A DNA stretch of 64,000 bases from Varroa destructor (lineage: Eukaryota > Arthropoda > Arachnida > Mesostigmata > Varroidae). The translations under genes were made by a program, and so were the position numbers. The stretch is taken from the NCBI RefSeq assembly GCF_002443255.2, contig NW_019211455.1, positions 37,663,472 through 37,727,471 of the forward strand, given 5' to 3'. Under the pieces are notes generated by a model, which was not told the DNA's origin, did not search any database, and saw nothing but the letters and a program-made list of their open reading frames with translations. This document shows, in pieces, positions 40,101-54,330 of the stretch (positions are counted from its first letter, which is position 1; every line of letters begins with the position of its first letter).

Positions 40101-43100
40101 ATGTATGTAATTTATATAAATTGTCATGATAGCCTCTTAAGTTCTGCTTTGTAATAAGTTGGTCGGGCTGAACGGGCTCGTTTGCTTGCGGATCACAAAC
40201 GTCTGGCCGGACTAAACTGTATTGACGGCTTGTATCACCAACAAAAGATCCTGCAGCAAATATGATGGCCGATATTTGAATAGGACAGCCGTGTTACAAG
40301 AGCCCGGTGCGGTGCCTTGAACGATTAAGCCTTTAGATAAAGAAACAAAAAAAAAAAAAAAACGTATACTACAAAATATCTGTGAATAAATAAACAACAT
40401 TCAAAGGTAATACCGGACTCTGCCAAGGCTCGGCCAATCTGTTAACGGTGTTACAGCATTAGAGACAGTCACTACCTAATCATCTTCTACGTTGAGTAAC
40501 ATAATTCAGCGTACTAAATAGCCAATGTGTGTGTGCTTCTACCATTCGTTTCTATGGTTGTAAAAACCCTCTGAATACCTAGGCATTAACCAGTATTATG
40601 AGTCAAATGAGCCACTCTTCTCATTATATAACCGCGGTCACTTCACAGAACACCAACACCCGACCGAAGCTCGATAACATCCGCTTATGACTGTGGTCGA
40701 GTGTAACGGTTTCCTTGTACGCTTTCATGAGGTCTCTATTAGAATGGAGTCAGTAAAATAGCTGACCGCTGCGTTTGTAAATGCACTAGGACCAATTGTC
40801 TTATTATTTCAAAAACAGGTTCACGAGCGTATACTGAGCTGTCAACTAGGTCCAATGACAACAGGCTTTTTGAGGCCTGCGATGTTACGAAGTATGAACA
40901 TTTGTGTATAATGTATGAATTATGCGCGAATTTGCAAAGCTTGAAATAGTGCACCGCTGAACAAGTAAGAGTCTTGCTTTATTCGCTAAATACCTCTATA
41001 AGGTAAAAAAGAAAACTATTTGCGTTAACGTAGACGATGTACGAGATTATGGTCGTATTTGATTGGAAACAACTGAAAAGACAAACCTTTAGCGATGTGA
41101 TGGCCAGCTCAATGTGGCGGATATCGTTCAGAGCTTTCGAAATGGTGTACTAGCTACTTGTGAGATTACAGTTCAGCTGCTAAGTTAGTCAGTACTTAGA
41201 TTCTGATCCTCAGTTCATTGGATCCTTATTCCCTCTAAAATATCGCTCGGCGGCCATGTTCGCTTTCGCGCGGAAGGCATCCCTATACTTAAGTGAACCA
41301 TGAGACTGCTATCGTTTTTCACGCGATGTATGTATGTTTCGTCCGGCCAGCAGAAGGTATACTGGCCAAAGAATGGGTGGCGTCTTCTCGCGAATCAAAC
41401 CCCTGGACTACAGATGCGTTGATCGTGGAATTCTGCTAGAGATTCAGACACTGTGAAGGGTGTCGCCTACTGAAGGGAGGTAATGGGAGGTTGCGGTGAA
41501 CTTACATGCTAGAAAATACCCATGATATCTCTGCTAGGTCCATTTCAGGACGCTGAAAGCTAACCTTGTTCACTGAAATAGACCTAATCTAAACGAAGAA
41601 AAGAATTGCAACTTCGGAGGAATTAACACTACAGTTCACTCATTAGATTTTTGCTTTTGCTAATAAAGCTGCTCCCTGTTTTATTTAAGGGGTAAGAAGC
41701 AAAAACATGGTTCGTCCGTGCCGAAAAGATTACAAAAAATGGATCAGACGTTTCCTTAAGTTCAATGTTAGTTCACCGTAACCCAGTGGATATATTCTTC
41801 CTTTGTTTGTATAAGTACGGATGAGGTACTTTTTGCTGGCATAATATTCCGCCTCTCACGCCCGCATAATGTTACTGCCGACTCGAACCAGTGGCAGTCA
41901 AGCGGGGGCTGTAAACTGGCATTCGTATCGCAGGATCGTTGAACATAGAGGTTCAGGATCAACCTTACATAAGGCAACGGCGGCGGCGGCGACGGCTGCG
42001 TTAGCCAAACAGGATACTACGATTGCCCAGGAGAATGTATAATATTATAGGCACTAGCAGGAGCACCGTTGTCGTGAGTGAGTCAGTCAACTCCGCTTTC
42101 TTCCACTTCACCCTACTTGTAGTACGCGATCGTCGTGTCAACTCGGATACATTGTGTATCGTATAGTATCAGTTTAGTAGTTGACGCTGAAGGCGCTTCG
42201 ATGTCGGCTGCAACGCCCCACCGCCCGCTGCAAGACTTCCCTGAGAGCGACGATCGCATTTGGTGTCTCTGCTATCACAGCATCACATGAGAACCGAGTG
42301 AGTTGTGTTTGATATCGTTTGATACGCTGTATCCGTCGGTTACGGGATCAGCGCTCAGAGGAAGGCCGACCCAGCAGCCGATGGTGGTACCCCAATGGTC
42401 TTGCTGCTGCTGCTGCCGCCACCACCACCGCCGCCACTAGCGCCGCGGCTGCTGCCTGTTATACTTTGCTGGGTTTTTCTCATTTGGTCTCCCTCTGGAG
42501 GCCATTCCACCCTCCTGCTTGTCAGCCATAACTTTGACTATTTGTGCTCGCCATGATGTCCAGGTTAGTTGGCTAGTCTCGCCAGACTTTGGTCGTGGTC
42601 TACGGTCGCCTCTGATTCAGCCTTAGACTCTGACTCGACATGAAGCTACCCCTGCCTCCGACACATCTTCCCTAGGAAGCAATGAAAACCAGCGGATGAA
42701 CATATCGGACATCTTAAACCACGTAAAGTTCGGTTAGTTTTAGGTTGGATTTCGTCTATATTCAAAAAAAGTCAGCGAGAGGCTACTGAGAAACAGCGAC
42801 GCGAGGCGGTGTTCTGTCGACATATAAACGCAAATAAATATTCGTGCCCACTTGTTCGTTAGTTAGCAAAAAGAGAAGACGGCATATTAATATCGACTCG
42901 AGCCGGCGTCCAGCCGCCGAACGCTGTTCGCTCGTATATATGCAGGTCAAATGGGAACAAATTATACAGGCGCCTCCTATCCGCAACTGTGGTATCTCGC
43001 AGTGCGCGTATACATTTGACTACTGAAGATGCTTCTTGAAACAGTGAATGAGGCGGAGGAGGTGCGGGGCAGCACCTTGACAGGACAAAATCAACCGGCC

Positions 43101-46100
43101 GACTATGACGCCTTACTGACTACGTTTGGCTTGCTGTCCGCTTTCACTCTCCAAAGTAGGCGGCCGAGCCCATTCGAGGCGTCCGTGTTTTCGAATCATC
43201 ATTTCGGAAGCCCGGAAAGCATCGTTGTAAATTATATCTGTTTATTAACATTATCTACAACGAGGCATAACTACTTGATTTACTGTTGATTGGAACGATT
43301 CTCTCTTCTTTCTGATCAAATCTAATGAAACAAACACAAATAGCATCGCAGCGTTGGCTTTGGTCTAAGGGAAGAGCGATCTATTTGTCAATAGAAAGCT
43401 CGTAATCATCACCAACAAAAGACATCGTATTCGCTGATTGCACGGTAAATTTTTGACTGAGTTCTTTCTGCTCAAATAGAAGGCGTTCATGCTAAAGTGC
43501 ACAGAATAGCTGTCCTACGTATATTTCTATGGCATATCAGTACCTAATTCCGTTAAACCTTTAAATGAAGTGTATCCACTGTTAGTACCACTGCGGCCTA
43601 CGATCAGTTTATGAAAAGTTTATAAAATAATACCTTTCAGCTGGCCTTAAACCTGCCCTGTATAAGTTAACGTGTTCAGCTTTCAGGTCACCTAGATAAA
43701 GGTTCGCAGAGCTAAGACGAACTCGCCCGTCTAGTTAGAGTATGCACAACTGCCCTGCCACGTATCGCCACTTGAGAATTTGGTTTTCTGAAGACAGTGT
43801 CAGCGAAGTCCGCTGCGATGCTGACCTATCGTTCGCCCAGCACAAGTTGATCAAGGTATCCATCTCATCGAATTCGTTTCGTTCATAAAGGTCATAAAAT
43901 CGCCACTTCTAAACATATCTCATGGTTGTTAGTACTCCCATCACCCAGGGAACCGTATTCTTCACAGCAGTCTGAAGTAGCCAATATCCGATCCTATCAA
44001 GCCGCTTTCTGCCGATGCGATGTTGAAGTCGACTTAGCTGCTTTTGCTTTTGGGACAATAAAATGTGACAAATTCTAATTGGGCTTGAATGAGCCGTGTT
44101 CGTTTAAACCAGAAATCAGCCTGCCTCTGATTATTTGAATAGATCACCTCAGGAAGAGTGGAAAAGGTACCCATACACGTGAACACATGCTTTCTTCACC
44201 GATACTGAAGAGTTGTCTGAATCTGTTTTGAACGCGCTTTCGAACGTAGCTTTGTTGATAGTCAGCGGTGCAAATAATGCCCCGCAGAGCGGCTTGTGTG
44301 GACGTATGTGGTGGTGTGCAATAAATGGAAGGCTGAAATATGTGTAGATATTAAAATAGTAACAATGTCGACGTCTCCCAGCGGTTACTAAGCTAAACGA
44401 GAAATAATAGCAGCTTGCCCTGAACTCTAAGTTCACGATCATTCTTTTAACGTAGATAATACTATTTGCTTTATTGAGTATAAAAAAGTCTACATTCAAA
44501 AGGCGGAATGCTCAGGCAGTAGTTGGTTCACACCGTTTATGCAGTCAAAGCTTGGAAAGGTTATTTCAGAATCAAGTTATATACTGCGAAACTTTCGATG
44601 TACGGCACGTCCGCAAATAATGGGTTGCGTGTGCCTATAATAATCAACGATCGTCTGCTCAAATGCCCTTAAAAAGTGCTTGCATTCAGTCAAAGTAAAT
44701 CGTTACTTTATTGACTAAGAGTAAAGTATCAGGAGCATGGCGTAATGTCTAGGGATTTTAACTGACATGGTATGGCCGTCAAATAAAATTTGCCTGGGCA
44801 AATGAATCCTGCTACCCGCTGCACTTTAAGATAAGTAAGAGTAATCCTTAAGCGACGCAGATTCTCTGTGGGTGGTGATTTCTCACCCAAATGAACAACC
44901 ATATACAAGCTACAGATAACGATGAAAATTTATGAAATGTCCCCAAAAATTAAACGGTCCGACGTAGTATTTTGTCTACACGGACAAAAAATGATAAGCA
45001 GGACAAAATCTATGTTCAGTGAATTTGGCATAATTAAAAACAAAGCCTAATGGAGGTGCTTATTGCTTTCAATTGTAATTAGTTGAAATCTACTTTAAAG
45101 AGGAGTAAGGAGTTTTCAAATGATAGTTGATTAGCTGATAAAGGACGAAAAAGGTGTTGTAAGAATTTTAATTAGGGAATAGTTTAGATCAGAGGATTAA
45201 CAAAGTAAACCAATCTATGAGCTGAAATATAGCGCAAGAGCTGTTACAAGCTTTCTTTCATACGAAAAATAATTTATCTATCTCCACAAACGCTATGAGT
45301 TTTTGCTATATACTGAAATCGAGCTACCTATTCAGTAAGTGTAGTAAAAAATTTGCTCCATAGCATTGTCCTGAAAACGGTATTGATAGGTACTGGGTAA
45401 AGGCAAAACGAGGTGTGATGCACGTGGTCGCCACGTGGTCGTTCTTCTGACGTGAAAGAACACCCGCTTGTAGCTGTTAGCCGTAGCGGCTGCTGTCGAC
45501 GACGTCGGCGGCTCGAAGGGCAATTGCAGCGTCTGGCGTCTTTCATTCTTTCTTTCTTCCTTTTCCGCTATCATTCCCGCTTGTCCCTTCCCGGAAGTCC
45601 GCGACCTTTTTCTTCTTCTTTTCTTCTTTTCCTTTCTACTCCTTTTCGTCTTTCTCCTGTTGTTCCTTCTTTCTTCTCTGCTGTCGTCCTTCCTGTAACG
45701 GCGGTGGCGGCGGCCAGCGTCGTCCTTTTATCCCTTCATTTTCTCCACTTCTCTCTGTTCATCGGTACAGACGCCCGACCGCTTGCCCACCCGTTTGCGT
45801 GCCGCCTTACTCCTCACCAGCGCGACCATCATTACCACCTTCTGCAGTTCTCTACCCTAATACCCCTGTACCCGGGCTTCTGTATCCTACACCCTACACC
45901 TTCTATGATTTTTTTTGAGCAGCGCTGTCGGGCCCCGCCCCTATATATCTTGATACGCTGTTGTCCATGATGTTCTTGGAAGCCCATCGCTGTATTTCAA
46001 TTTCTGGCCTTACATGAAAAAATAAAGCAAATGTAACAGGCGGCCATAGACAATTACGACACAAGTAACAAAACCGCTGTCTGTACGAAACAAAATTATG

Positions 46101-49100
46101 CTAGGAAGGAGGTGTATGAATCTTAAAAAGGAAGGATGACGACGTTAGGGATCTGTCACCCAAGCATGTCAAGTGAGTGCTGGATTTATTCGGCGGTGAG
46201 AGTTTGCCTGTGTAAGCTTGCGCATTTGTGTGCATACGTATGTCGGTATGCTGTGTTTCTTTTTCCCTTTTCCCAACGGCAATACTGTTACCTAACTCAA
46301 TGCTCTCTACGATATCTCCTGGCTCGGCGCCGTCTCCTGCCTCGTGTCGTCTTGCCCCATTTTCCTACTTTCTAGCGAAGACCGGATAGAGCGGCGGTCG
46401 GTAGCAGAAATGAGAATAAAAAAGGGTAAAGGAAGAAAACAGCGGTAAACGGAAGCATCGGCGGGAAACTCCCTTTGGTTCCGTTATTGAGTTGACGGGC
46501 GTTGTCGACGGTGCCCACTTGCTTTATGGGAATAGAACAGGGCAAGAGTGGACGAGGAAGAGGGCGGAGGTAGGGAAAGCAGAAACAGCAGCGAAGAAGG
46601 AAGAAGAGTGGCAGGACGACAGGAAGCAGCTGGAAGAAAGGAGAACAGCCCAGCGGGAAGGCGTGAGTGGCGGGAGCGAATAGGAGACAGACAGACCGAC
46701 AGAGAGGGAAGGGTCGTGGAGGAGAAGGAGAACAGAAGCACGGTCAGAGCCCCGACACATTGCGCCTTCGGCTCCCAGAGCAGCGCTTTCCCGCCTCTTA
46801 GAAAAAGAAACGAGTCCGAAGAGAAAACGGAAAAAAGACGCGATCAGATGCTTCCGAAAGGATAGGGACAAGTACAATCAGCGGATAGAAAAGGCAGGAG
46901 AAGGCGGCGAAGGACACGAAGCCGACACCTCTGCTGCTTTCCACAACAGAAAAAGAATGAGGAGGGGTTACCCACCGCCAGCTTCAAAGAGAGAGCGAAT
47001 AGGAGCACGTGCGTCTCTGTGTATGTCTATATCCGTGTGTATTTGTACGTACTGTGCGGGTGACTGAAAAACAGGCAGTAGAAGACTATAAGCCACCGAT
47101 AACGGCACAGCTAGCGGAAAACAGAAGATTAAAAAGAGAATATAAAAAAAAATATGAAGAGAGCCTGAGATAGTGGCAACGAAGAGACGAGAAAAAATAC
47201 CCCCAGCCTCCCGCCTTCCGCCCCCGGTAGCACTTGTTTGATCGGTCAGCCAGCAAGCCAGTCTGCTAGCCTGTCTGTCGCTAGTAAGTTTCTTCGCCTA
47301 ATAAAGGAACGGTGAGCGACAAACGGTAAGTGGATGTGCGGGCGCGTTGCCTCACACGATGGCAGAAATGCCTAGACGGGTAACCTCGCTCCATAAATAG
47401 GAACTGACAGAGGCTCGCTGACAGAAAGGAAAAATGAAATTCGAAAAAAAAAAGTAGCGAAGGCCACAAGGCCAAGGTCATGCGAGAAAGGAATAAGCTG
47501 AAGAAGCAGACTAGGAAGGACCGTAGAAGAGAAAATCAGACGGAAACAGAATGAAAAAGGGAACGAGTGAAAGAAAAGAGAAGGGGGCAAAAAAATGTGT
47601 CTAAGAAACAAAGATGGAGGTGGGCGAAATAGGGGAGGGTCAGGGGTGTAGGAGTTGTTGAGGTGGTGATTGTGGCGGCGACGGCGGCGGGGGTTGGACA
47701 TTGCAAGAGAAAGAGCATGAAAAAAGCCGTAGTGCGCGGAAACAAGAAAAGAGAAAGGAGAACCCAAAGAGAGGCTAAAAGAGATAAATGTTACGTCACA
47801 CTTCAGTTAGGTTGGGTCCGAAAAAGGACGAGACTGGCAGGAGACGGTAGACGACAGCCCCTGGTCAGATATCCCCATTTTCCCATTACACCCAGAATAG
47901 AAAACGCCCACTGTTTTTTGGTGAAAACAAGATTGAGTGGAGATAGCCCTGATACGCAACGAGAAATGTACGTTAGCTTCAGGGGCATCTTCAGTGGGGA
48001 CCGTGGTTGTGTTGATTGATTTAGGTTGTGTAACCGTCCATTTCTTACAACTGCCGATCTAAATCAATATAATCGTTGGGGTTTAGCTATATGTCTCTAT
48101 TATTTTTCAAGTGAAGCATGAAATCTAGGCTAAACAAGTTTATGAATGACTGGTAGTACAGCATAGATAGTGAAGCTCAGAAGGATAAAGAAGTCTGTTC
48201 TAATAACAAATTTTCGTTGTTGCTTTGCTGCTCGTATAACAATTTTGCTATTTCCCGTCAAGAAACTGAGACGCGGTGTGGCTGATTGCTTTTTCTAAAT
48301 GTAACGTCACTTTTTTTTACGTTACCCAAGAAAAAAGCTCTCCTGGGCCGGTGAAATATTATGGGTCGAGATTGAAGTGCATTGAAGTGGACTTCAACAG
48401 TCAAAGTCCCTCCAAAGAAGTAGAAGCTGATTTTGTTTAAGGATTAAATAGCGAAGTGTTTCTGCCTAAACGGTTAGCAACTCATTTCGAAAAATAACGA
48501 AGTTTCTAAATGGTGGAGACCTAAAGCTAGAGAAGAATATTTTTGCTGTAGCAGGTACATATATTGAATTATACGTTGTTGCATGTGTCAATTTAGTAAG
48601 TTTCTAAAATTTGAAACATTTCTATTTTTTTAGTGTAATTTTAGGAGTACATTTTTATCTTGTGACTTTAATATAGAATAGTTGCAAACATATACGAATT
48701 GATACTGGAGTTATATTGCAATATTCACTTTTCAAATCTAAAAATGGTAAGCTCCTTCCTGAGCCACTCGGAGGATTCGAACAAATGGCTGAAAGGAACG
48801 AAGCGAATAACGGGGCTAAGTGTTAGACCTACTCGAGGGCTATAGGAGAGGGCAGCTTGTTCTAGCTGCGTCTAGCCAAGCATCCCTCGGGGTTGATAAA
48901 CAGCATGTTGGCGCACATCTAGGATCAGAGACCAGGGGGCGAATAACTTGGTTCTTTGTCACGACCGTAGCGTTAGAGCGTTCCTTACCAATCCCATGGA
49001 CGAACTGCTACTGGCGGCCCATGTGATTACCTCTCTGGTTACTCTATTCCCTCTATATATATATATATATAAAGCATAGAATCAATGGCTATTGAATAGA

Positions 49101-52100
49101 AACTAGGAGCCATCTAATGCTTTCCACCTGCAGTTACGTGGCCTCAAGCAACACACGGGTGTCACGCAGCATCTGTCAGTATTTCTTTACGTTTTTGCGA
49201 CTTCTGATTGAAATCGTACTTCGTATATGGCAAGTCTGTCCGCTAAACTCCAAGTGCAGTTCTGAGATATATTAATCTTCTGGTATTTTGCTTTTCGTGG
49301 GAAGAGGTCTGAACAGATAGTTCTGTGTTAGGCCAATTTGAATTTGCTTTCATTTATGCCTAGTTATTAATATTTGTTTCTTGTCAGATAGGAGTTAGAC
49401 GGATTTTATGAATTAAATAAACTTATTCCATATTAGAAATATAAACCTGTTGGCATAGTTAACGGTTAATTTAAAGTATACCGAAAAAGTATTCTGTAAT
49501 CTGTAAAATTCTGGCTAAACGTATAGTTGCCAAAGTTTTCACTTTTGGCAATATATGATTTGGTGAACCGCCATATTCCCGCTTGCCCGTCCGTACGCTC
49601 TTTATCGTGCTTAGCATATTTAGGATTAAATAACTTAAGCGTCGAAGTCTAACTTGATTTAGGGTTTAACGCAGTAGTAATATGACGGCTGATAACTTCG
49701 ACAAACTCAGAAATGCCCGAAATTAATTAGGATCATAGGAAGGACACTTTAAAAAACCCCATCGGAAGATTATGTCGACTTTTAGAACACAGCATCGTAT
49801 TCGTTCTCCAATTGTGCTACTGTGTTTAGTCTTATTATTTAAGCTTAACTCAGCTGTTACAGACGTGTAAAAAATAGGAGTCGCGCCACTTTTCGACAAT
49901 GGTCATTTTAAACTAATCATTTGCCAAACTCGAGCTAGCAATCCGAACCTTCTTAGCAGAAAAACGGGCTTATCCGTCCCATACTTTACGACATTCTTCG
50001 ATTATACTTGACAGAGTCTCGAAAGGGCTAACTTGTATGACTTCTTTGCCCTTTTCACTCAGAAAAGAGTAGGTTATTTCTGCATAATAAGAGTCGTACA
50101 TTGTTTTTGGCTACCCAACAAATCGTACTCCTACTACGGACTATTCATGTAATCATGGCAGGGCTGTCTGTGTTGATTCGGTCCCAAGGTCGCCTGTGGC
50201 AAAGCTGAATTTATTACTTGAGGACAGGAGACTGGGGCTTCAAATTTTCCTGCCTTACATGGCAGTGAATCGAAGACTAGGCGTTTATGTCACATTTTCT
50301 AGGCAAGCATACGAAACTCCTGTTTCCATTCGCATAGAGTCGTTCTAGCGTGCAAGCTCGATCGTCCCCATTGCGACATCACTATGACACGAGGGTAACA
50401 TCCTAGTGGAAAATAGAATTGAATTATTATCACATACTGCTTATGTCATCTTCTGTTGTGTGTTGGAATTTATTGTAGCGGAAAAGAATAATACCACCTT
50501 GAAATATCATTAAGACAAATTTTCAGCTAATAATTATGGTGTAATGGATACTAAAAACATGTACCCCGCCGTAATGTGGTTGCTCCCTTACATTAGTATA
50601 GATAATATATTACCTAGTTACCTGCTTAAATAGAGGAGAATCAGCTACCGTGTTGGCAAACCAGCTAATATTGTGATAGATCTCTCCCTTTTATTACCAC
50701 AAAAATATCAATATAATTATACATTTTTGGTTGGTGCATAATTAAAAAGTGTATAAAACTTTTTGATGATTGTCAATGTCGAATCTCCGATAACATTCTA
50801 TCACTGACTCTTTGAGAGCGATAGACATGATTTAAAGGTTTATGTAGATTTCAGAAACGCTATAAAGAGGACGAGTAAGCTAGGTAGTTTGCTTTAAGAG
50901 TATCTGTGAATGAGGACCTGCCCCTTTATTAGGCCAAAACGTGCTCTTGGATAATGGCGCTGCTTTTTGCTGAGTTAAGAATAAGGCTACCGTTATGGAA
51001 ACAGATTAGGTAGAAGCTGACTCGCCGATGAGGCCTTAGTGCGAAGAAAATGCGTACAAGTGAAAAGGAACCCATAATTACGCTAACTTTGGTTGGCGCT
51101 GTAGATCTGTAGCAGCTGAAATGAGTTAGTGGGCTGTAGGGGGAGGCTATCTTTAAGCTTGTCACTCTTTGACTGGTACAGTGTCCCTTTGCACCGAAAT
51201 CTGCCAGTTCTGGTCGAATTCGGCTCGTGTTCGGGGATTAAGCCGCCTTAGCACGCAATTACCCGATAAATCAATTGTACATTATGACCTACAAATCCGC
51301 CCGCGATTACATTCGGTACGCAGACAACTACGAGGGGTACTGCGGGGGCACCGATGATGGCAGGCAATCGTAACTGGCAGATTGGTTTAACGCGGCCAGC
51401 CAGCCAGCCAGCCAGCTAGCCAGCCAGCAAGCGACAAGTGGGAAGGTCCAAGGATGTAAGTTAAGGGAAACTTCAAATTCAATATGGCAATCCTCGAAAT
51501 GTCACTTTAATGAGTCGTGTACGTGAATCAGATGTTGAACGATTCAGCAAACAGAATATGCTAATAACCAGGACATTCATTAAAAGCATAACATGCAGAG
51601 TGGATCATTCTTTGTTTATTTTTCTGATGCAGATTTTTCCTGTCATTAGAAGTGGTGTCATCACATTTGGCATCACTGCTTGGCAGCGTCGTAGTGTTGC
51701 AATTCCAGAAAGGCTATTTATTTAATTAAAAAAATGGCAGTCGATGGAAAGCAATGAAGTGGCGATGGTTCAAATCTATTTAATAGTTTAACTTAAGTTT
51801 AGAAGAATTGTCACATTATGAGCGTAAGGGTTTTTAGAGAACTACCCATGCAGAGAAGTTTACAACTATAGTCGGTAGGTGGTAGAGAACTGATCATTTA
51901 AATATCGTTTGGAGCTTTTGAAGAAACTTTTAGGCAATATTAATTCTGTGTACCACATTCGCTATTCAATATTTGCATTAAGTGAGTGCAATACAGGACA
52001 CCTAATAGGAGCATACCCTATGAGTCCTTACATAAAGTCAAACATTTTGTAAGCTTGTCTCCGACTCCGTTGTGTAAGTGTTTCACATCAATAACCACAC

Positions 52101-53765
52101 ATACAAAATGAATTGAACACAATTGCCAGAATGCAATAGTTAACAAATGTATATTAGCGTAACTAGTACAACACATTTAGAATTTTTATGAGCAAAACTT
52201 TATTGGCATTCCCTCGGTGGTAAATTTTTCAATAGTCAATAACAAAATGTAACATTTATTTTATAGTTAAAATCTGACTAACGTTTTTTGCTGAATTTTT
52301 ACTGTTTCAGGTACTGGGAACCAACGACTTTAAGGCTTCCAATGGCTGGCTATACAAGTTCAAAGAGCGCCATGGATTCGTCATGAGCAGCAAAGCGGCA
52401 CAGTCAAGCATGGGCCCGCCAAGCTCAGGCCCTCAGCAGCACCCTTCGCCTACAGGCGGCCATAACCCGCTTCCCCAACCACACGCTTCACTGAACCCGC
52501 ATGTGGTGCCGCATAGTGCCCACCTAGCAACCCATTCTCACGGCCCCCACGGGGGCGCTACGGGTGCTTCGTCCTCCGCAATGGGTTTGGCCAGCTTAGG
52601 TTCATCTTCGATTAGTTCCCAGCACTCGCTTAGCTCGCATTCACCGCCTGGACACCCGCTTGCACCACTAGCTCCTCCCTCAATGGCGGCGAACCCTTGT
52701 CTGCCAGGCGAGTATCCCCCAGTGTCGACAAGTTCGATTTCCCATAGTGGCCATCCTAGCCACCATGCAGTTATGTCACAGCAAAGAGGTCCCTTGCCTC
52801 CACTCCACCAGCCACCGCTGTCCTCACTTGGGCATCCATCGTCTGCTGGACATCTGTCTTGTGGACAACTGGGAAGCGGTGACCTTGGGGGACAGATGCC
52901 CCCTCCAGCAATGCCGCCCTCCAGTGGTCACCCTCATACGCCTCGTGCAGATAGACTGACGCCACCGCCACCTCCGCCGCCTCCGCTTTCGTCACTGGGA
53001 ATGGGTCAGATGCAAATGGTTTCCCCTGGAGTTGGGGTTGTGAACCAGAGTGTCATGCCAGTATTGTCAGCCCCTCCCCAGCAAGTTAGTCCACCCCCTC
53101 CTGTTGCTACTCCAGCCAAACCTTCGCCCGATTACGAGCTTGCCAATTACCACCGCGCCCTATTCGATTATGATCCCCAACGAATCTATACAGTCAGCGA
53201 GACCTGCCTTCTTTACAAGTGAGTTCGGCATTCATCAATCATGCCGTAATCAACTATTTTGTCGTTATTTTATCCATATTCCACCTCTAATTATATCAAC
53301 GTATGAGCACCATGTACGTTTCTGAATATTCCTATTTCAATATGTAGAATATGATTAACTGCTGTCGGTTGTCGTTCCAAGTAACTTATTAAATACTTGG
53401 AGCAAGATAAGATTCCAATCTAATATACTCCAATAGATTTTATATATTCGTGTGGTATCATCTTTCTTGACTACGGAAGTTCCGTCCTTCTGTTTTCGTG
53501 CCGGCTATTCCTCTTTTCCGCCGTTTAATTGATGTATGTCTATTACAGTAAGCTGCCGAACGCGGAACGAGATACGCTATCTGATACCTTAAATGCTGAT
53601 GCGCGCATCACGGTCCTATTGTGCTCCAACGCGAGCGGCACCCATAAACTTCGACCGCTTGTAATCAACTGTCGACGCGACGGAGAAGACTTCAACGAGG
53701 GCAGGGGCAAACTGCCTGGTTAGTCTAATGATGCTACTTGTGCATTGTTTCTTTTATTGAGCCGT

Positions 53766-53821
<56 letters not shown>

Positions 53822-54285
53822 GGGTTGTTATAGACGAATTCGGCGGAATAGCTTTTGAATTCGTTGATTTAGAGCAATTTTTTAACATGCGTTAGAGGGA
53901 TCCTCAGTTTTTTTATACACTTATCCTACTAACCATTGGCGTTTCTCTATGACTTTTTTTTGCCTATGGCTTCTCGAAGTAAATATATATAATGGGGTAT
54001 GCTTGTCGGCTGATTGTTTTTTATTTTCGTAACATCCTTGAAACGACTGTACAATTTACAAGCTTTGCTTTCGCTTAAGGCTTTTTTTCGTAATGTTTTC
54101 ATTAATCTACATTAATCAACCGCAGCGTTATAACCTTCGAAAAATAAAAATTTGTTACGGCTAAAAGATATTTTTCCCTCTGAGTTCACTTTTCCCCGGA
54201 ATAACAGGCTCAACCGGTCTTCGCTCACAAATTTTCAGAATTTTTCCGGTCTTCTAGAGGCTGGTGTATTTATTTATCTAGTCGA

Positions 54286-54330
<45 letters not shown>

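Larger units (their letters stand above)
37721..45320. other. Intron 1, AT-rich stretch without a recognised gene
   Basis: Mostly AT-rich, non-coding DNA. GGCA and GTCT/CCGT microsatellites lie at 38836-38854 and 38901-38958. A GC-richer spot at 41.97-43.1 kb includes an Inr-like TCAGTT near 42169 upstream of an ATG with only a short frame. An 82-codon minus-strand ORF at 39499-39747 has no recognised motif. Confidence 0.45.
16963..52310 (+). other. Intron 1 of the Tigger-like gene (35.3 kb as assembled)
   Basis: A phase-0 intron with donor GTTAGT and acceptor TTTCAG. It splits the HTH between Gln240 and Val241. It contains most of both palindromes and the assembly gap. If 18886-28114 is artefactual, the true length is about 26.1 kb. 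Other contents are GC-rich islands and simple repeats, listed separately. Confidence 0.85.
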
